Below are positions 38,136 through 49,440 of a stretch of 64,000 bases of DNA, in pieces. The position numbers and the translations under genes are program-made. Source of the stretch: Episyrphus balteatus. Lineage: Eukaryota; Arthropoda; Insecta; Diptera; Syrphidae. Position 1 is the stretch's first letter; the number at the start of each line of letters is the position of its first letter. The notes beneath the pieces were generated by a model. That model saw nothing but the letters and a program-made list of their open reading frames with translations, had not been told where the DNA came from and searched no databases. The stretch spans positions 39,283,054-39,347,053 of the forward strand of contig NC_079137.1 of NCBI RefSeq assembly GCF_945859705.1, in the 5' to 3' direction.

Positions 38136-38991
38136 GGGAGGAGTTGCCTAATTTCGGCCGTCTCCAGTAGCCGGCCACCTTTTAGAAAAATCGTTATAAC
38201 TAGTGATTTTGTAGGATTTATTCCAAATTTTTGCTCTTATGTTGTTCTTTTAAATGTCCCTCCTAAAATAACAATATTCTTATTATTCTTGTTATTCAGT
38301 TTTCTTAGAAAAAATTACTTTTTTTGAAGTGATCCAATCGGGTATGGTTTTTGTGTAATTTTACTGCCGAAACCCACTATCGTAATTAGTGTTTTGTGGA
38401 AACAATTTTCGAGCTAATGCTTTGAAATGTTGTTTTTCTTATTAAATATATATTATTCTTCAAATAAAATAGGTTTTAAAAAGGAAAAAGATGCGAACTT
38501 TGGTAATTTTAAGGGGGGCCGGAGATAGAACACAAAAAAAAAAGCTTTGAAATTCAAGAGTATCCTGTATTCGGCCCCTTTTTATTGATAAAAGTTTTAA
38601 AAATGGGGAAAAATAGATACCTTTTTTAATTATTTAAAGTTATAACTTATTAACAATTAAAATAGTTTTTAAATTCTTAAAACACAAAAATTTAAATAAA
38701 AAACATTCAATTTATTTAAGCTTGACCTAATAAAGTCAGTGGCCGGAAATAGGACACTAGATGGCCGAAAATAGGAAACAAAGGCCGGATTTAGGGGAAT
38801 CGGACTTTTTTAGACAAAAACTTAAATAAAATATTTTTTGGAAATATTATTAACTTTTTTTTTAACCATACCGAAAAATTAATAAATAAAGTACATTTCA
38901 AGAATTATTTAAAAATGTTGATATTTGACGTTTCTGTGCTTTATTTTTTGAGACAAAATCCTTAAGGGGCCGGCTACTAGCAACTCTACCC
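38136..38991. mobile_element. MITE D, TA-flanked, with reiterated GGCCGGAAATAGG word
   Basis: Left end GGGAGGAGTTGCCTAATTTC and right end, read inward, GGGTAGAGTTGCTAGTAGCC, imperfect, flanked by TA at 38134-38135 and 38992-38993. GGCCG-containing words recur at about 38156, 38518, 38573 (inverted), 38743, 38762, 38783 and 38966, often followed by a variant of AAATAGGAC. No coding capacity. It is the most degraded of the four elements that share this plan. Confidence 0.7.
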
Positions 38992-39059
38992 TATAGATCA
39001 TTTATCAACACTATGGTTATGGCCTTAGTTTAGTAATAAGCCTAAGGTTTAAGCTCTTA

Positions 39060-39225
39060 TCTTTTCCGGGTCAAAGTTTGAAAAAAGTTAATATAATTTT
39101 TCGGGATTTTAGGATTTCGGGATTTTGGATTTTCTGGATTTTGGATTTTCTCTTTTATGGCCTTTCGGGATTTTGGATTTCAGGTTTTCTGGATTTCGGT
39201 TTCTTGGGATTTCCTTTTTCAGCAT
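39060..39225 (+). repeat. Degenerate TTTCGGGATTTTGGATTT repeat
   Basis: A run of units related to CGGGATTTTGGATTTTC with variable spacing, ending TACCAACCCAAATAA. It resembles the T-rich arms of the foldback array at 43690-44790, which have the similar ending TCAACCCAAACC, and is probably a lone member of that family. Confidence 0.65.
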
Positions 39226-39773
39226 TTTGATACCAACCCAAATAACTTTTTTTCAAAGCCTGAAAATATATTTTTAACATTACTGTATTTTTTTTTTTTT
39301 TTTGTACCTAATTAAAAATAATTTGTATGAGTTTTTGAAACAAGTAATCTAAAAAAAAAAAAAAAAACAAAGCAAAAAGCCAATTTTTTTTTTAATTGTC
39401 TTATTTATTTTTTCATTAAAAATCTGTCCTTCTCTGTTTTATTGCAAGGTTTTTCAATCATTTTGTATGGATAACTGAAAGCATTTACCTATTGAAATTC
39501 AAAATTGTACCTTAATGTGACATTATGAAGTTTTGATACATTTTTTTTAATTAAAAAATTGGAAAAATAGCGGCTCTACGTCTACAGCCCTTCAAAGTTT
39601 ACGCCTCAAGTTTGCGCCGTGCAATGCTCAGATCCAGGAAATTATTTGCAATCAAAAGGAATTTTTTCCCCATATAAACATGTACATATGTTAGTGTATG
39701 CTTTTAGTAAGTGCAAAATAAAATTTAGATAGGGACCGAAAAACGAAAAAACAATTTTTTTACAAATTCAATA

Positions 39774-40877
39774 GGGGAGAGTGGCGGACAGTGAGACGGT
39801 GCAAACAGTGAGACAATCCATTTTTCTCTTTTCTGAAAATAAGCACAGTAACGCTAGTTTGGGTCAAAACGTTTATTTCCCCGTCTGCGTCTTTTAATTT
39901 TGTCCCGACTTAATTAAAGCTGTCCATTTTCCCCCGCCGTAAAATATCACACAAAATCAGGTGAAAGTAGTTTTTGGAGTGTTATAAAAAGAGTGTATAA
40001 CACAAAAAAATCTGGTTAGTGGACAGAACTTTTTTTACATATCGTCGGTGAAACCAGAAAAGTGTGTAACTCCAAATTTTCTGAAAATTATATTAGAATG
40101 CCATCTGTTAGACAAACCTAATATCTACAGTTCCTTAAACTCAGAATCCCCTTAAAGTTCATAGTTTTTATTTTATTAGCAAATTAGAAAATGGAAACTC
40201 ATACAAATGCCTTCAAAACGATTTTGTTTTTTTGCTCTCCTATAAAATTTGCTAAAATGGAGTTACACAGTTTTCTGGTTTCACCGACGATATGTATTAT
40301 ATTTATATGTTCTTTCATAAAAAAATATCATTGAATTAGAATTCCTTCTCGTTTTTTGTAATTTTATATTTTTCCGAAAAATGACAAAAAGTAAACAGTG
40401 AGACATTATTAAAAAGCAAACAGTGAGACATAGGTTTTTTAAAAAGCAAACAGTGAGACATATAGATTTTAAAAAAATCTATTATTTTAGCATGACTTCA
40501 AAATGATTTCGTATTGTTTTTTCTTTCATTTTTTTTTGGCTTTTTATTTTTTTTTTTTGAATAAATGGGTTAAAGTAACATAAATTAATTAAGTATATAC
40601 TTGTCAATTACCTAATTATTTGACGTTTTCGTTATTTTTTTTTTTCACCTAAGAATGTCTCACTGATCGCACCCCTTTCAAACAGTGAGACGTTTTGACT
40701 TTTTCTACATTTTAGTCCAATGTGATGCCCCCATTCATTCTTTAACTATAAGTTTTTTTGCAACATTAAGATAAAATATGTCTTAAACTAACTTCAAAGT
40801 TTCGTTAAGCTATCTCGAAAACATTCTAAGATATACCAATTTAAAAAAAGGGTGTCTCACTGTCCGCCACTCTCCCC
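39774..40877. mobile_element. MITE C, TA-flanked, with perfect 24-bp TIRs and reiterated CAGTGAGACA word
   Basis: Both ends read inward GGGGAGAGTGGCGGACAGTG followed by AGAC, a perfect 24-base inverted repeat, flanked by TA at 39772-39773 and 40878-40879. AAACAGTGAGACA-like words recur at about 39804, 40394, 40417, 40447 and 40679, with an inverted one near 40654. The perfect TIRs suggest this is the youngest of the four such elements. It contains a nested palindromic element at 40036-40296. No transposase frame. Confidence 0.9.
40036..40296. mobile_element. 261-bp MITE nested in MITE C
   Basis: The ends read inward TACATATCGTCGGTGAAACC and continue CAGAAAA, then GTGTAACTCCA: a terminal inverted repeat of about 39 bases with one mismatch. 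The interior is AT-rich. A TA target is possible because both ends start TA, but then no separate duplication can be seen. Confidence 0.8.
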
Positions 40878-40879
40878 TA

Positions 40880-41206
40880 CTTAATGCAATACTTAGGGTT
40901 CATGCAATGGCTCGCGGAAAAAAAAGCTTTACGAGAAAAATGTGTTTAAAGCATGGGTTTGAAATAGTCCCCAAACCCATGCGCTCCGAACCTTCCGCAG
41001 GGACTTTTGAGGCTTCATGTAGGGCTAACCTAAGACTACTGAAATTATTTCCTTTAGATGATAAATGAGTTTTGTAAGCAAACAAAAAATTCCGTGGGAT
41101 TTCCTCCCTTAAAAAACAAAAATTAAAATAAAAAAAAAATTATATTTGAAAATTTTATTTGAAAATTTTATTTGAAAAAAAACAGTCACTTAAAAAAATG
41201 TTTAGG
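40880..41206. other. Spacer, no gene seen
   Basis: Contains three tandem GAAAATTTTATTT units at about 41149-41180. A 61-codon open frame on the minus strand at 40900-41085 has no recognised similarity. Confidence 0.5.
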
Positions 41207-41285
41207 AGGTGCCACTGGATTTGAACCAGTGGTAGTCCACAACACTTCAATTAAACCACGGGTTACTTCGTGGTAGAAATTTAAA
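41207..41285 (-). other. tRNA-like, SINE-type remnant
   Basis: The minus strand contains a regular 5-7-5 T-arm (ACTGG, TTCAAAT, CCAGT) forming a good box B, and upstream AAGTAACCCGTGGTTTAATTG in the position of a D-arm. Acceptor stem pairing is absent. The word AACCCGTGGT also occurs at about 41393 in the opposite orientation to its copy here. Likely a tRNA-derived element, not a working tRNA. Confidence 0.65.
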
Positions 41286-43689
41286 CTTTAACAAATTGCG
41301 GCTTATAGTATCGTCAAATTCGAGGGTATCTATACAACCTAAATCACAATGAATTATAATCCTCTTATTAACTTTTGTGATGGCAGAACCTTAACCCGTG
41401 GTCAAGTAACGACTTTCTGATTTTACTCTACTTCATTTTCATTAAAAAAACGATTTCTAGAAACCTTGCGTTTCACTATATAATAAAAAAAATAAACAAT
41501 TCGGTGCAAATCAGTTGAGAGTCCCTCAATTTCATGCAAATTTATGTTATGACACAACGTTTTCTCTACCTCTTTTCTCTTCCCCACAACTTTTCCGGTA
41601 CTTGGTTTTGTAACAATTCAGTGACTCAACTCCTTTGAAAAACCACGCCATGTGTCTTTTTCTAATAGAATTCAAATTTATTTGAAATCCCATTATGATG
41701 ATTAATATCTAAACAAAAAAGAAAAACTCAACAACAGCGAAGTTCATTGCCTTTGACAACTCTTCTCTGGATGCACCTGTTGTCAAAACACAGAACCTTC
41801 TTTTTGCCTAAGAATTTCGCTTGAAAAATTTTTTTGCAAAAATTCCAATGCGCCATCAACATGATCCGCGCTCCACACATCGCGCACAAAAAAGCAAAAA
41901 AATCTTCTTCAGACATTCATCCATGAAAAACCATGATCCCATGCATCGTTGATGCTCATAACAACCAGCACTCGCACGCCCATCACCCATGTTAACACAG
42001 ATACTCTTCATCTGACCACTGGAACAGTCAAATCAGCCAACTGACACAAAAGAATAAAATATCAGACCGACATATACCTATAGACTATATGCATAAGCGG
42101 AGTATTGGTTGGTTTGAATCCACCTTCGCCTCCGTTTCGCCTTGTTCGCCATTCTCTCTCTTATCTGTCATCCAATTCCAATGCCCATTTAAAGCCTGAA
42201 GGTATGGAAATTTCACCAACAGCATAAACCATTCACTGTGACATTTTGACATCGTCAAGCTCGCTCGATGTTGCTGTATATTCGCTTGGTATACTGGCCA
42301 GGCTTAGAAAAAAACGAAATCCTAAGGCAACACTATACCAACAACAAAAATGAAATCCCAGCCCATATGCAAAACTTATGTGTCCCTGTCCACCACACTG
42401 CCCATCTCCCACTCTTGCTGGTTGCCCTATCACTGATTACAAATTCAAATTTTTCCCATTTTTTCCCGAAACGTCAAACTAACAAAAAACCGAAGAAATA
42501 AAAAAAAAAAACATACACAAGTTTTTGCAATTCCTGGGCATTTTCATGGATTCGCGGCTGTTTCGCTGGGATGTTGGTAATGCTGCTGGGATCCGTGTGT
42601 GGTTCTGTAAGGTTCCTTGAAATCAAAGTTTGTTTATGGCTGCTCCTACGAGTTGGAATTCAATCCGATGACCGATTTTACTTTGTGCCGAGGACTGATG
42701 GATTGATAGCCATTCTGACGACGATGACGACTGCCACGAAGACAACACATTAGATTTGGGTGCCCTGTGTATAGTTCCATTCCATCCCACCAGAGTGACA
42801 CGAACAAACAAAAGGGACAGTGAATTTACGAATAAAATGGAAATTTGTTCGCTCTTCAGAGAAAGGACATTGAACTCTTCGATTAGAAGATTATGTCAAC
42901 TTTTATTAGGTGGAATGACTCACGTATGGGCTCTCTAACGAGGTCAGCTGTCATAAAGACGTCAAACTAATTGACACATTGCCAATCGATAAACACATTA
43001 CAAAAAATATCCGCTATCAATCATAGGCAGCAAACCTACTTTGCACATCTCTCATCGGCACAGAGCAGAGGCAGAGGCCTGACCCTCATTAGTATAATGA
43101 ATTTTTGTTTTTTCATGTCCGATTGTCTTATGGCCTAATCCCACGGATTTGCCCATTGCTCCAGTTCACCAAGAAGAAAAAGACATCGTTGACCCACACA
43201 CACACTTACCACGCCACCAGAGCAATCAGAGAGAGAGAGAGGAGAGAAGAATCTCATTATTTTGAAATTTCATAATGACAAGCTGAGTAAGGCAATTGGA
43301 TATGCAGATGACGTTTGTTATCTGCATTCGATGACAGGTGAAAGGCTAAATTGTCATTGTAAGCTGGTGCTTGCACTTAGCAAAATTCGTGAAAGTAGGC
43401 CATCGAAGAGAGGCCTGTGTTTTGGGAGAATAAAAAAAAAACTGTTTTATTATGACTTTCGACGAGGCTTTGCGAACCCCTCCCACAGGTATGATTCCTG
43501 ATCTATAAAAAATATAAATTGGAAGAAAAAAATTGTTAGCATGAGGTGGAAAAGGAACAGTTTTGACTTTGCTTTCATATTAACTTGGCTTATAGTATTG
43601 GAATGCCACTGGTTTGAAGATTGATGCTTCAGGTTGAGCGTTAGTTCTGCTGTTCTACGCTAGTGTGCCGTGTAGCTTCAATTTTTTTA
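41286..43689. other. Unique, less AT-rich non-coding DNA; no recognised gene
   Basis: From 41700 to 43260 the composition is closer to balanced, with an AG run (GAGAGAGAGAGAGG) at about 43230. Several short open frames on both strands (60-79 codons) have no recognised domains. This is the kind of stretch where conserved regulatory DNA or a small exon could hide; I cannot support one. Confidence 0.4.
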
Positions 43690-44790
43690 GCAATTTAAAC
43701 CAAAAACTACCAGGCGCAGAAAATTCTGAAAATGCGACAGGACGAAGCCAGTCTTCTGAAAAATCAGAATCTAGAAAATTCACAATCCAGAACAGAAAAA
43801 TCAAATATCCAGAATATGGAAAACCCATGAATCCCAAAAATCTTAAATTTCGAGAATCCATAATTCGGAGAACCCAAAATTCATAAAAGGTCAAAATCCC
43901 GAAAATAAAACAGAAAAATTTAATTTTTCAGTATTTCAAGATTCTATTTGGGAATTTGAGTTTTTGGGATTCTAGAATTTCGGGATTTTGTACTTTTCTG
44001 CATTTTGGCATTCGGTATTTTTGATTTTCTGGATTTCATGTTTTCTGAAATTTGGATTTTCGGGATTTTGGTTTTTCGGGATTTCGACCACTGCAATAAA
44101 GTACAATATGACACGACGCACGTGACGCAGCGAGATTCTGAAAATCAAGAATCTCGAAAATCCAGAATCTAAAAAAACTAGAATCCCAAAATTTATAATC
44201 CTGAAAACCCAAAATCTAAAATCCCGAAGATAAAATACAAAAAGTAAAAAAAGATACCATATTTCGGTATTTCAGTATCCTATTCGGAATTTTGAGTTTT
44301 TGGAATTCTGGGTTTTTTTGATTCGTGTTTTCTTGATTTTGTATTTTCGGCATCACGGGCTTTCGGGATTTTTGATTTTCTGGATTTCGGGTTTTTTAAA
44401 CTTTCGATATTTTGAGTTTTCTAGATTTCGTTTTTCGGAATATCAACCCAAACCACAGCAATAAAGTGCAACACCACACGACACACGTGAAGCAGCGGAA
44501 TTCTGAAAACCAAGAATCCGAAAATCCGGAATCTAGAAAACCCGCAAATCCAGAATCCAGTAAATCATGAAAACAAAAAAATCCGGAGAACCTAAAATCA
44601 ATTAATGAAGTGGCCAATGTCCCGAAAATAGACCAGGAAAATTAATAGCTAAATATAATTTTTCGGAAATTCTGGATTCTCGGAATCTTGAGTTTTCTGG
44701 ATTTTTAATTTTCGAGATTATGAGATTTCGGGTTTTTTGATTTTGGGATTTTATACTTTCGGGACTTCGATTTTCCAGATTTTGACCTCA
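43690..44790. repeat. Tandem array of foldback units built from GGATTTTCGGGATT-type words
   Basis: Three successive modules, each an A-rich arm (GAAAATCCAGAATC words), then a T-rich arm of the inverse words (TTTCTGGATTTCGG). Between modules lies a conserved spacer, CACTGCAATAAAGTACAA, then GACGCACGTGACGCAGCG, at about 44088-44134; its diverged copy is at about 44452-44500. The module period is therefore about 365 bases. Each module could fold back on itself. No coding sequence. Similar to the isolated stretch at 39060-39225. Confidence 0.75.
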
Positions 44791-47075
44791 AACCTTTCTG
44801 CATGCTTGAGGTTGTTTTCGTTTATTCGGTTGTATTGTTAAGATTCACTATTCTGCTTTTATCGTCCCTATCTGAATGTTTTTTACAGGGTTTTTCTCTA
44901 AATAAATAACTATTCGGGCATTCATTTACTGTTCATTCTTCTTTGTGCGTTTCCTTATTTGTGTGTGTGCATATGTAATTTAAGTTGGCATTTGCAGGAT
45001 GCATTCATGCAAATATCGAAAAGGAGACCATCCAACGAAAGAAAACTCTCTTTAACATACAAAATCTATTGACAACCTTCTTGACATGTTCACCGAAAAT
45101 TCACAAGACCCTTGTCATCATCCCATCTCATTCCCTCTCTCTCCACCCATCTCCACCATATATTGACTACACTTGTAGATATTCAAATTGCCATTGGAAA
45201 CAACTATACTATTACAGAGTGGCCATGCATTGAAGTGGAACAAACGAAGTTCTCGAACATGTGCATGTTCATGTGCATGCAACTATTTTGTGGTGTGTGG
45301 GTGACATCCTTTGCAAGGACAAATTGAGTTCTGTTCTGCTGACTGAAGTACCATCATCATCATCATCATCATAAATCGTATTGTGTGTCACGTAACCTGG
45401 AGACTAAATCTCCGTTTCCTTCTCCCTTGATATAAAGTACTACTGTATGCCATCATACAACTAGGTCACTTCTGATAGGTTTTTGGGTGTACATTTAGGG
45501 TGTGACTGCTGCCGGTAGAAAGAGAGACTGACAATCTCTAAGCAGGACATGATTGCAATCGATGATGTTCAAGTAGCTTAAAGCCCTTGAAACCATACCT
45601 CTCCATCTGTACCTACAATGTAAAGTCCAATGACATCATGTTTAGGATGCGGAATCTTGTTGAATGAGAAATCGCGTTTAATTGGACTTCGACAGCGTTG
45701 TTGTTGTTGTTATTGTTGTTGTTGTTATTGCTGTTTGGTATTGTCCTTGTCATCGTATAGTCGTCGGTTGGTCTTCGATCTCCCGTCTGCGGCCCCGACC
45801 GTTGTGAAGATGAAAAATGAGATTCAAAGATAAGGACTGAGCTCTTCTCTCTCTCTGATGTTGATGTCAAGCCTGGCAACAAGCAACATCAACAACAACA
45901 ACAACCAACAACATTGATTTATGACACAAGGATTGTTCCCAACTAATTAATAATAGAATAGATTTTTCTCCTCTCCAATGAGTGATGCATTGATAATGCA
46001 TCTCACTGAGACATGTGAGGATGCATGATGTAACTAATTAATAGTTGGACTGTTTAGTTTTAGCGGCACTGCAGGCCGGATGAAGAGAGGGTTGATTTAT
46101 GAAAAGGATTCGAATTGATGTTGGTGGCTTGAAGTGTCAATATAATGATAATTTTTGTTTGTCTCTCTGTGATGTGTCTTATCTGCGGGACTGATTTGGA
46201 AGCCATCATCATCATCACTAAAAAGGAAGGATAGAATTGATAAAGAGAGGACCTCAAAAAAGGAAGTAACATAAATATTTTATACCCACATAGAAGTTAA
46301 AAGTTACATTGATTGACAAGGGAAAAAGATGGGAAGCTGATTACAATATTATCCTGAGAGTTTTGTTTGAACACAATATTATAGTGATTAGTACGATCAT
46401 TTTGAAAAGGGTTCTTCATATGGTTGGATTAATGACCCCATAGATGATATTAAATTATTTATCTTTCAGAGAAAAATATTGATTGTCATATTGCTAGTTA
46501 ACAACAACTGAAGAACAGCATCGTCAACAAGGAAAATGTGAAAATGTGATTGTCAAATTAATAATTCCAATCATGAATTCTTGTGTTTATCTACAAGAAA
46601 GAACAGATCCATGATGTAGCTTGTGAATAGTTGTGACACAACGTGGAAAAATAAATATTTGAAGCCTTCTTTTTCATATTGGCACAGAAAAGAGATTATG
46701 TGCGAAGAGTCTTTTTAACGACTTCCAAAAAGGAGGAGGTATTCAATTCGTTTGTTACCTCATAACTTTGACTGAGTAAACCAATTTTGATAATTGTTTT
46801 TGTATTGGAAAGCTGGTGGCTGCAATGTGGTCCCATTTTGTTCAGTTCTGGCCATAGGAACTATTAGAAAAACCATAAAACCCAGTTTTGATCCATGGAA
46901 GTTGGTTTTGTTTTTTGATAAAAATGATTATTAAAATGACGCCTTTTGTACTGCAAACAGGTGGTCCAAAGAAAGTCCTCCCATCAAGAGAAAAATTTCT
47001 GGTATTGAACGTAATATTCAGAATAACTGTCCAAAATTTACACAGTAGTTAGAAGTAGTGCAATCAGATCTTCAA
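44791..47075. other. Unique non-coding DNA with simple repeats; no recognised gene
   Basis: Simple runs include CAT units at about 45351-45372, GTT units at about 45697-45732 (which read as a run of asparagine codons on the minus strand) and CAACAACAAC near 45888. Open frames of 62-89 codons cover these runs and are not convincing. Composition is moderate, as in other apparently unique parts of the window. Confidence 0.45.
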
Positions 47076-47633
47076 ATATAAGAAAAAATATATTTGGATG
47101 CAAATAACTCAGCAACCAGACCTTCAAGAAACTTTAGGTTTTCAGTCATGAATAGACCTGAAAAAGACCTGAAAAAGACCTTTATTTTGATATCTGACTC
47201 GATGAATTTGGATGAAATTTTTTAAAATGCATTTTTTTCGCACCTTGAATTTTTTTCGAAAATCTGTAAAAAAAATTATAATTTTTTTACCTTAATTCAT
47301 AAGCCTGTTCACTGTCAACTGATATCTGTAAACCAAAACTTGTTTCGAGACTTTTGTTCGCTTACCTATATCTATCTGCCCCAAATGAAAGAAAAAATAT
47401 GTATGTTTGGATGCAAATAACTCAGCAACCAGACCTTCAAGAAACTTTTGGTTTTCAGTTATTAATAGAGTTTAAAGAGACCTTTCTTTTGATATTTCAC
47501 TCGACGAATTTTTTAAATTTTTAAAATGCATTTTTTTTTTTTTGAAAAGGGGTTACCTTGAAATTTTTTTTCGAAAAACTGAAAAAAATATTTATTTTAT
47601 GTTTTTACCTTAATGCATAAACCTGTTCACTAG
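47076..47633 (+). repeat. Tandem pair of about 310-bp units
   Basis: The sequence from ATTTGGATGCAAATAACTCAGC through AGACCTTCAAGAAACTTT, GATATCTGACTCGATGAATT and TAAGCCTGTTCAC begins near 47080 and again near 47391. A third copy, separated, lies at 49175-49440. The second unit is cut at CTGTTCAC by a sequence starting TAGGGTGGATCAAAAAAATC (47634), which looks like the start of another repeat. No coding sequence. Confidence 0.75.
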
Positions 47634-47810
47634 GGTGGATCAAAAAAATCGAAATTCGTTTTTTCGATTTTGTACTCCGAAAAATCGATTGCTAGACACC
47701 TCTAGAATATACATGGGAAGGTCCTCCGATTCGCAATTTTCCATTTTTACATCAAGCTTCTACGAAAAAAAAAATCATTTTTTCATTAATTGTCTTTTTA
47801 GCAATTTTTT

Positions 47811-48600
47811 ACTTGCTCAATAGGGCAAGTATTGGTTTCGTGTAAAAAAAAAATTCGAGGTTTTAATCAAAACTAACATTACGATGATGGAGAAGCCCAA
47901 AAAAGTGGGTTTCGTCATGACGTCCGTCGTCGGTCTGTGCGTCGGTGCGTCGTCGGTGCGTCCGTGCGTCCATCTGTACAAGTAGCTACAGCCTAAACGA
48001 GTGGACGGATTTTCTTGAAATTTGGTATGGATGTTTTTTTCGTAATTTCCAAGGTTGGTTTTTTTTTTGTTCTTTAATATCTCGCTTAGAACGTATACCT
48101 CCCATACAAAATTTTCGAGTTATTGCAATTTTCTCGAAAACGTTTCTAACGATTTCGATTAAATTTAGCACACGTAATGCTGTATATAGTTCTAACATAA
48201 CTGCGTTTTTAGTTTTTCTCAAAAAATACGGATAGTGGAAATATGGTCTTTACATTTTTTTAAATCGCGGATGTCGGCTCTTCCCGTATATAATTATGGA
48301 GTTATTGCAATTTTCTCAAAAATGGCTCTAAGGATTTTGATAAAATTTTGCATACGTAATATTCAAAGTAATTGCAGTAAAACTTTTTAGTTTTTCTCAA
48401 AAAAGTCGAGTAAAATAAAAAAAAAATTTATTTAACTAACATTTGGCCTCCATGCCGGCTCTTCCCCTACATCAACCAAATTTCTTAAAAATGTATATAG
48501 AGGCAGCTCTAATAACCTACATAATAACCTAATAACCTAACATAAAAGTGCGTTGAACTGCAAGAGCAAGTTCGTGCGGCCCCAGTCGTGCATTTTATTT
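47811..48600 (+). repeat. Longest copy of dispersed repeat family R
   Basis: Starts ACTTGCTCAATAGGGCAAGT, an interrupted palindrome, then ATTGGTTTCGTGT, GATGATGGAGAAGCCC, a GC-rich CGTCCGTGCGTC-type tract (47919-47978), TTTGGTATGGATG, and GGCTCTTCCC repeated near 48276 and 48465. It ends near AGAGCAAGTTCGTGCGG and CAGTCGTGCATTT. Other copies or parts are at 911, 31274, 51721 and 63772. An open frame of 96 codons at 47945-48235 is not preserved in the 51.7-kb copy. Class unknown. Confidence 0.75.
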
Positions 48601-49174
48601 TTAAATAATCTTCTAGAAAATTGAACGTTCTTCAAAAAAGGCCTTTTACACTTTTTTCAATTATCTAACCGTTTAGTCGATATTTGAGGGCCAAAAGTCG
48701 AGAAAATCTTTTAAAATTCGCTTTTTGTTCTTAATTTTGTAACAAATTGAAAAATTATAATAATCAAACGCCATGACATATTCTTGTAGGAAACAGATTG
48801 TCCACAAAAAAAGTCTTATTAACTTTTTAGGTTTTATTTGGGCTTTAATGATCTTTATTTTTGGATGCAATTAATGAAACACTAATTCACTTTTTTCATT
48901 AATCCAACCATTCTAAAGATATTCGAGGTCAAAGTTAAAAAAAAATTATAAAAACAATTTTTACTTTTAAAAATTTTCCAATTCACTGAAACTACATTAT
49001 TTTCAAATTAACAAGATGTAACGTTTTACAAAAAATTCCAAAATTGCAATTAAATTGATTGCTTTAACCGTTTAGAAGATATTCGTATCCAAATCGTAAT
49101 GCATACGGGTCCTAAGAAAACTATTGAAATCAGTGGGCATTGGTTTGGTTTGGTCGTTAACCATGAATATTTTT
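48601..49174. other. AT-rich spacer, no gene seen
   Basis: No repeat or protein similarity recognised. A 65-codon open frame on the minus strand at 48673-48870 is compositionally lysine- and isoleucine-rich. Confidence 0.5.
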
Positions 49175-49440
49175 CGAAAAACTGAAAAATATAATTGTGT
49201 TATTTTTAACTCAAATGCGTAAGTCTGTTCACCAAAACTTGTTTCGAAACTTTTGTCCGCAGATATGCCTCCGAATGTAAGAAAAAATATGTTTGGATTC
49301 CAATAGGTACCTCATCAACCAGACCTTAAAGAAGCTTTTGGTTTTCAGAACTTAAAGAGACCTTTCTTTCGATACCCATATCTCACTCAATGAATTTGGA
49401 CGAAGGCATTTTTTCGGCAAAGGGGTTAATCTTAATTTTT
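49175..49440 (+). repeat. Third, dispersed copy of the 310-bp unit
   Basis: Shares TCTGTTCACC, AAAACTTGTTTCGAAACTTT, GAAAAAATATGTTTGGAT, CAACCAGACCTTAAAGAAGC and CTTTTGGTTTTCAG with the pair at 47076-47633. Shorter and more diverged. Confidence 0.7.

Noticed and set aside
41207..41285. Functional tRNA gene on the minus strand
   Set aside because: A good T-arm is present, but there is no acceptor stem partner and the anticodon arm is not convincing.
45613..45882. Open frame with a run of asparagines as a gene
   Set aside because: The run comes from a GTT microsatellite read on the opposite strand; the rest of the frame has no recognised domain.
47945..48235. 96-codon open frame in family R as a conserved protein
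   Set aside because: The frame is not preserved in the second copy at 51721, and it spans a simple CGTCCG tract.
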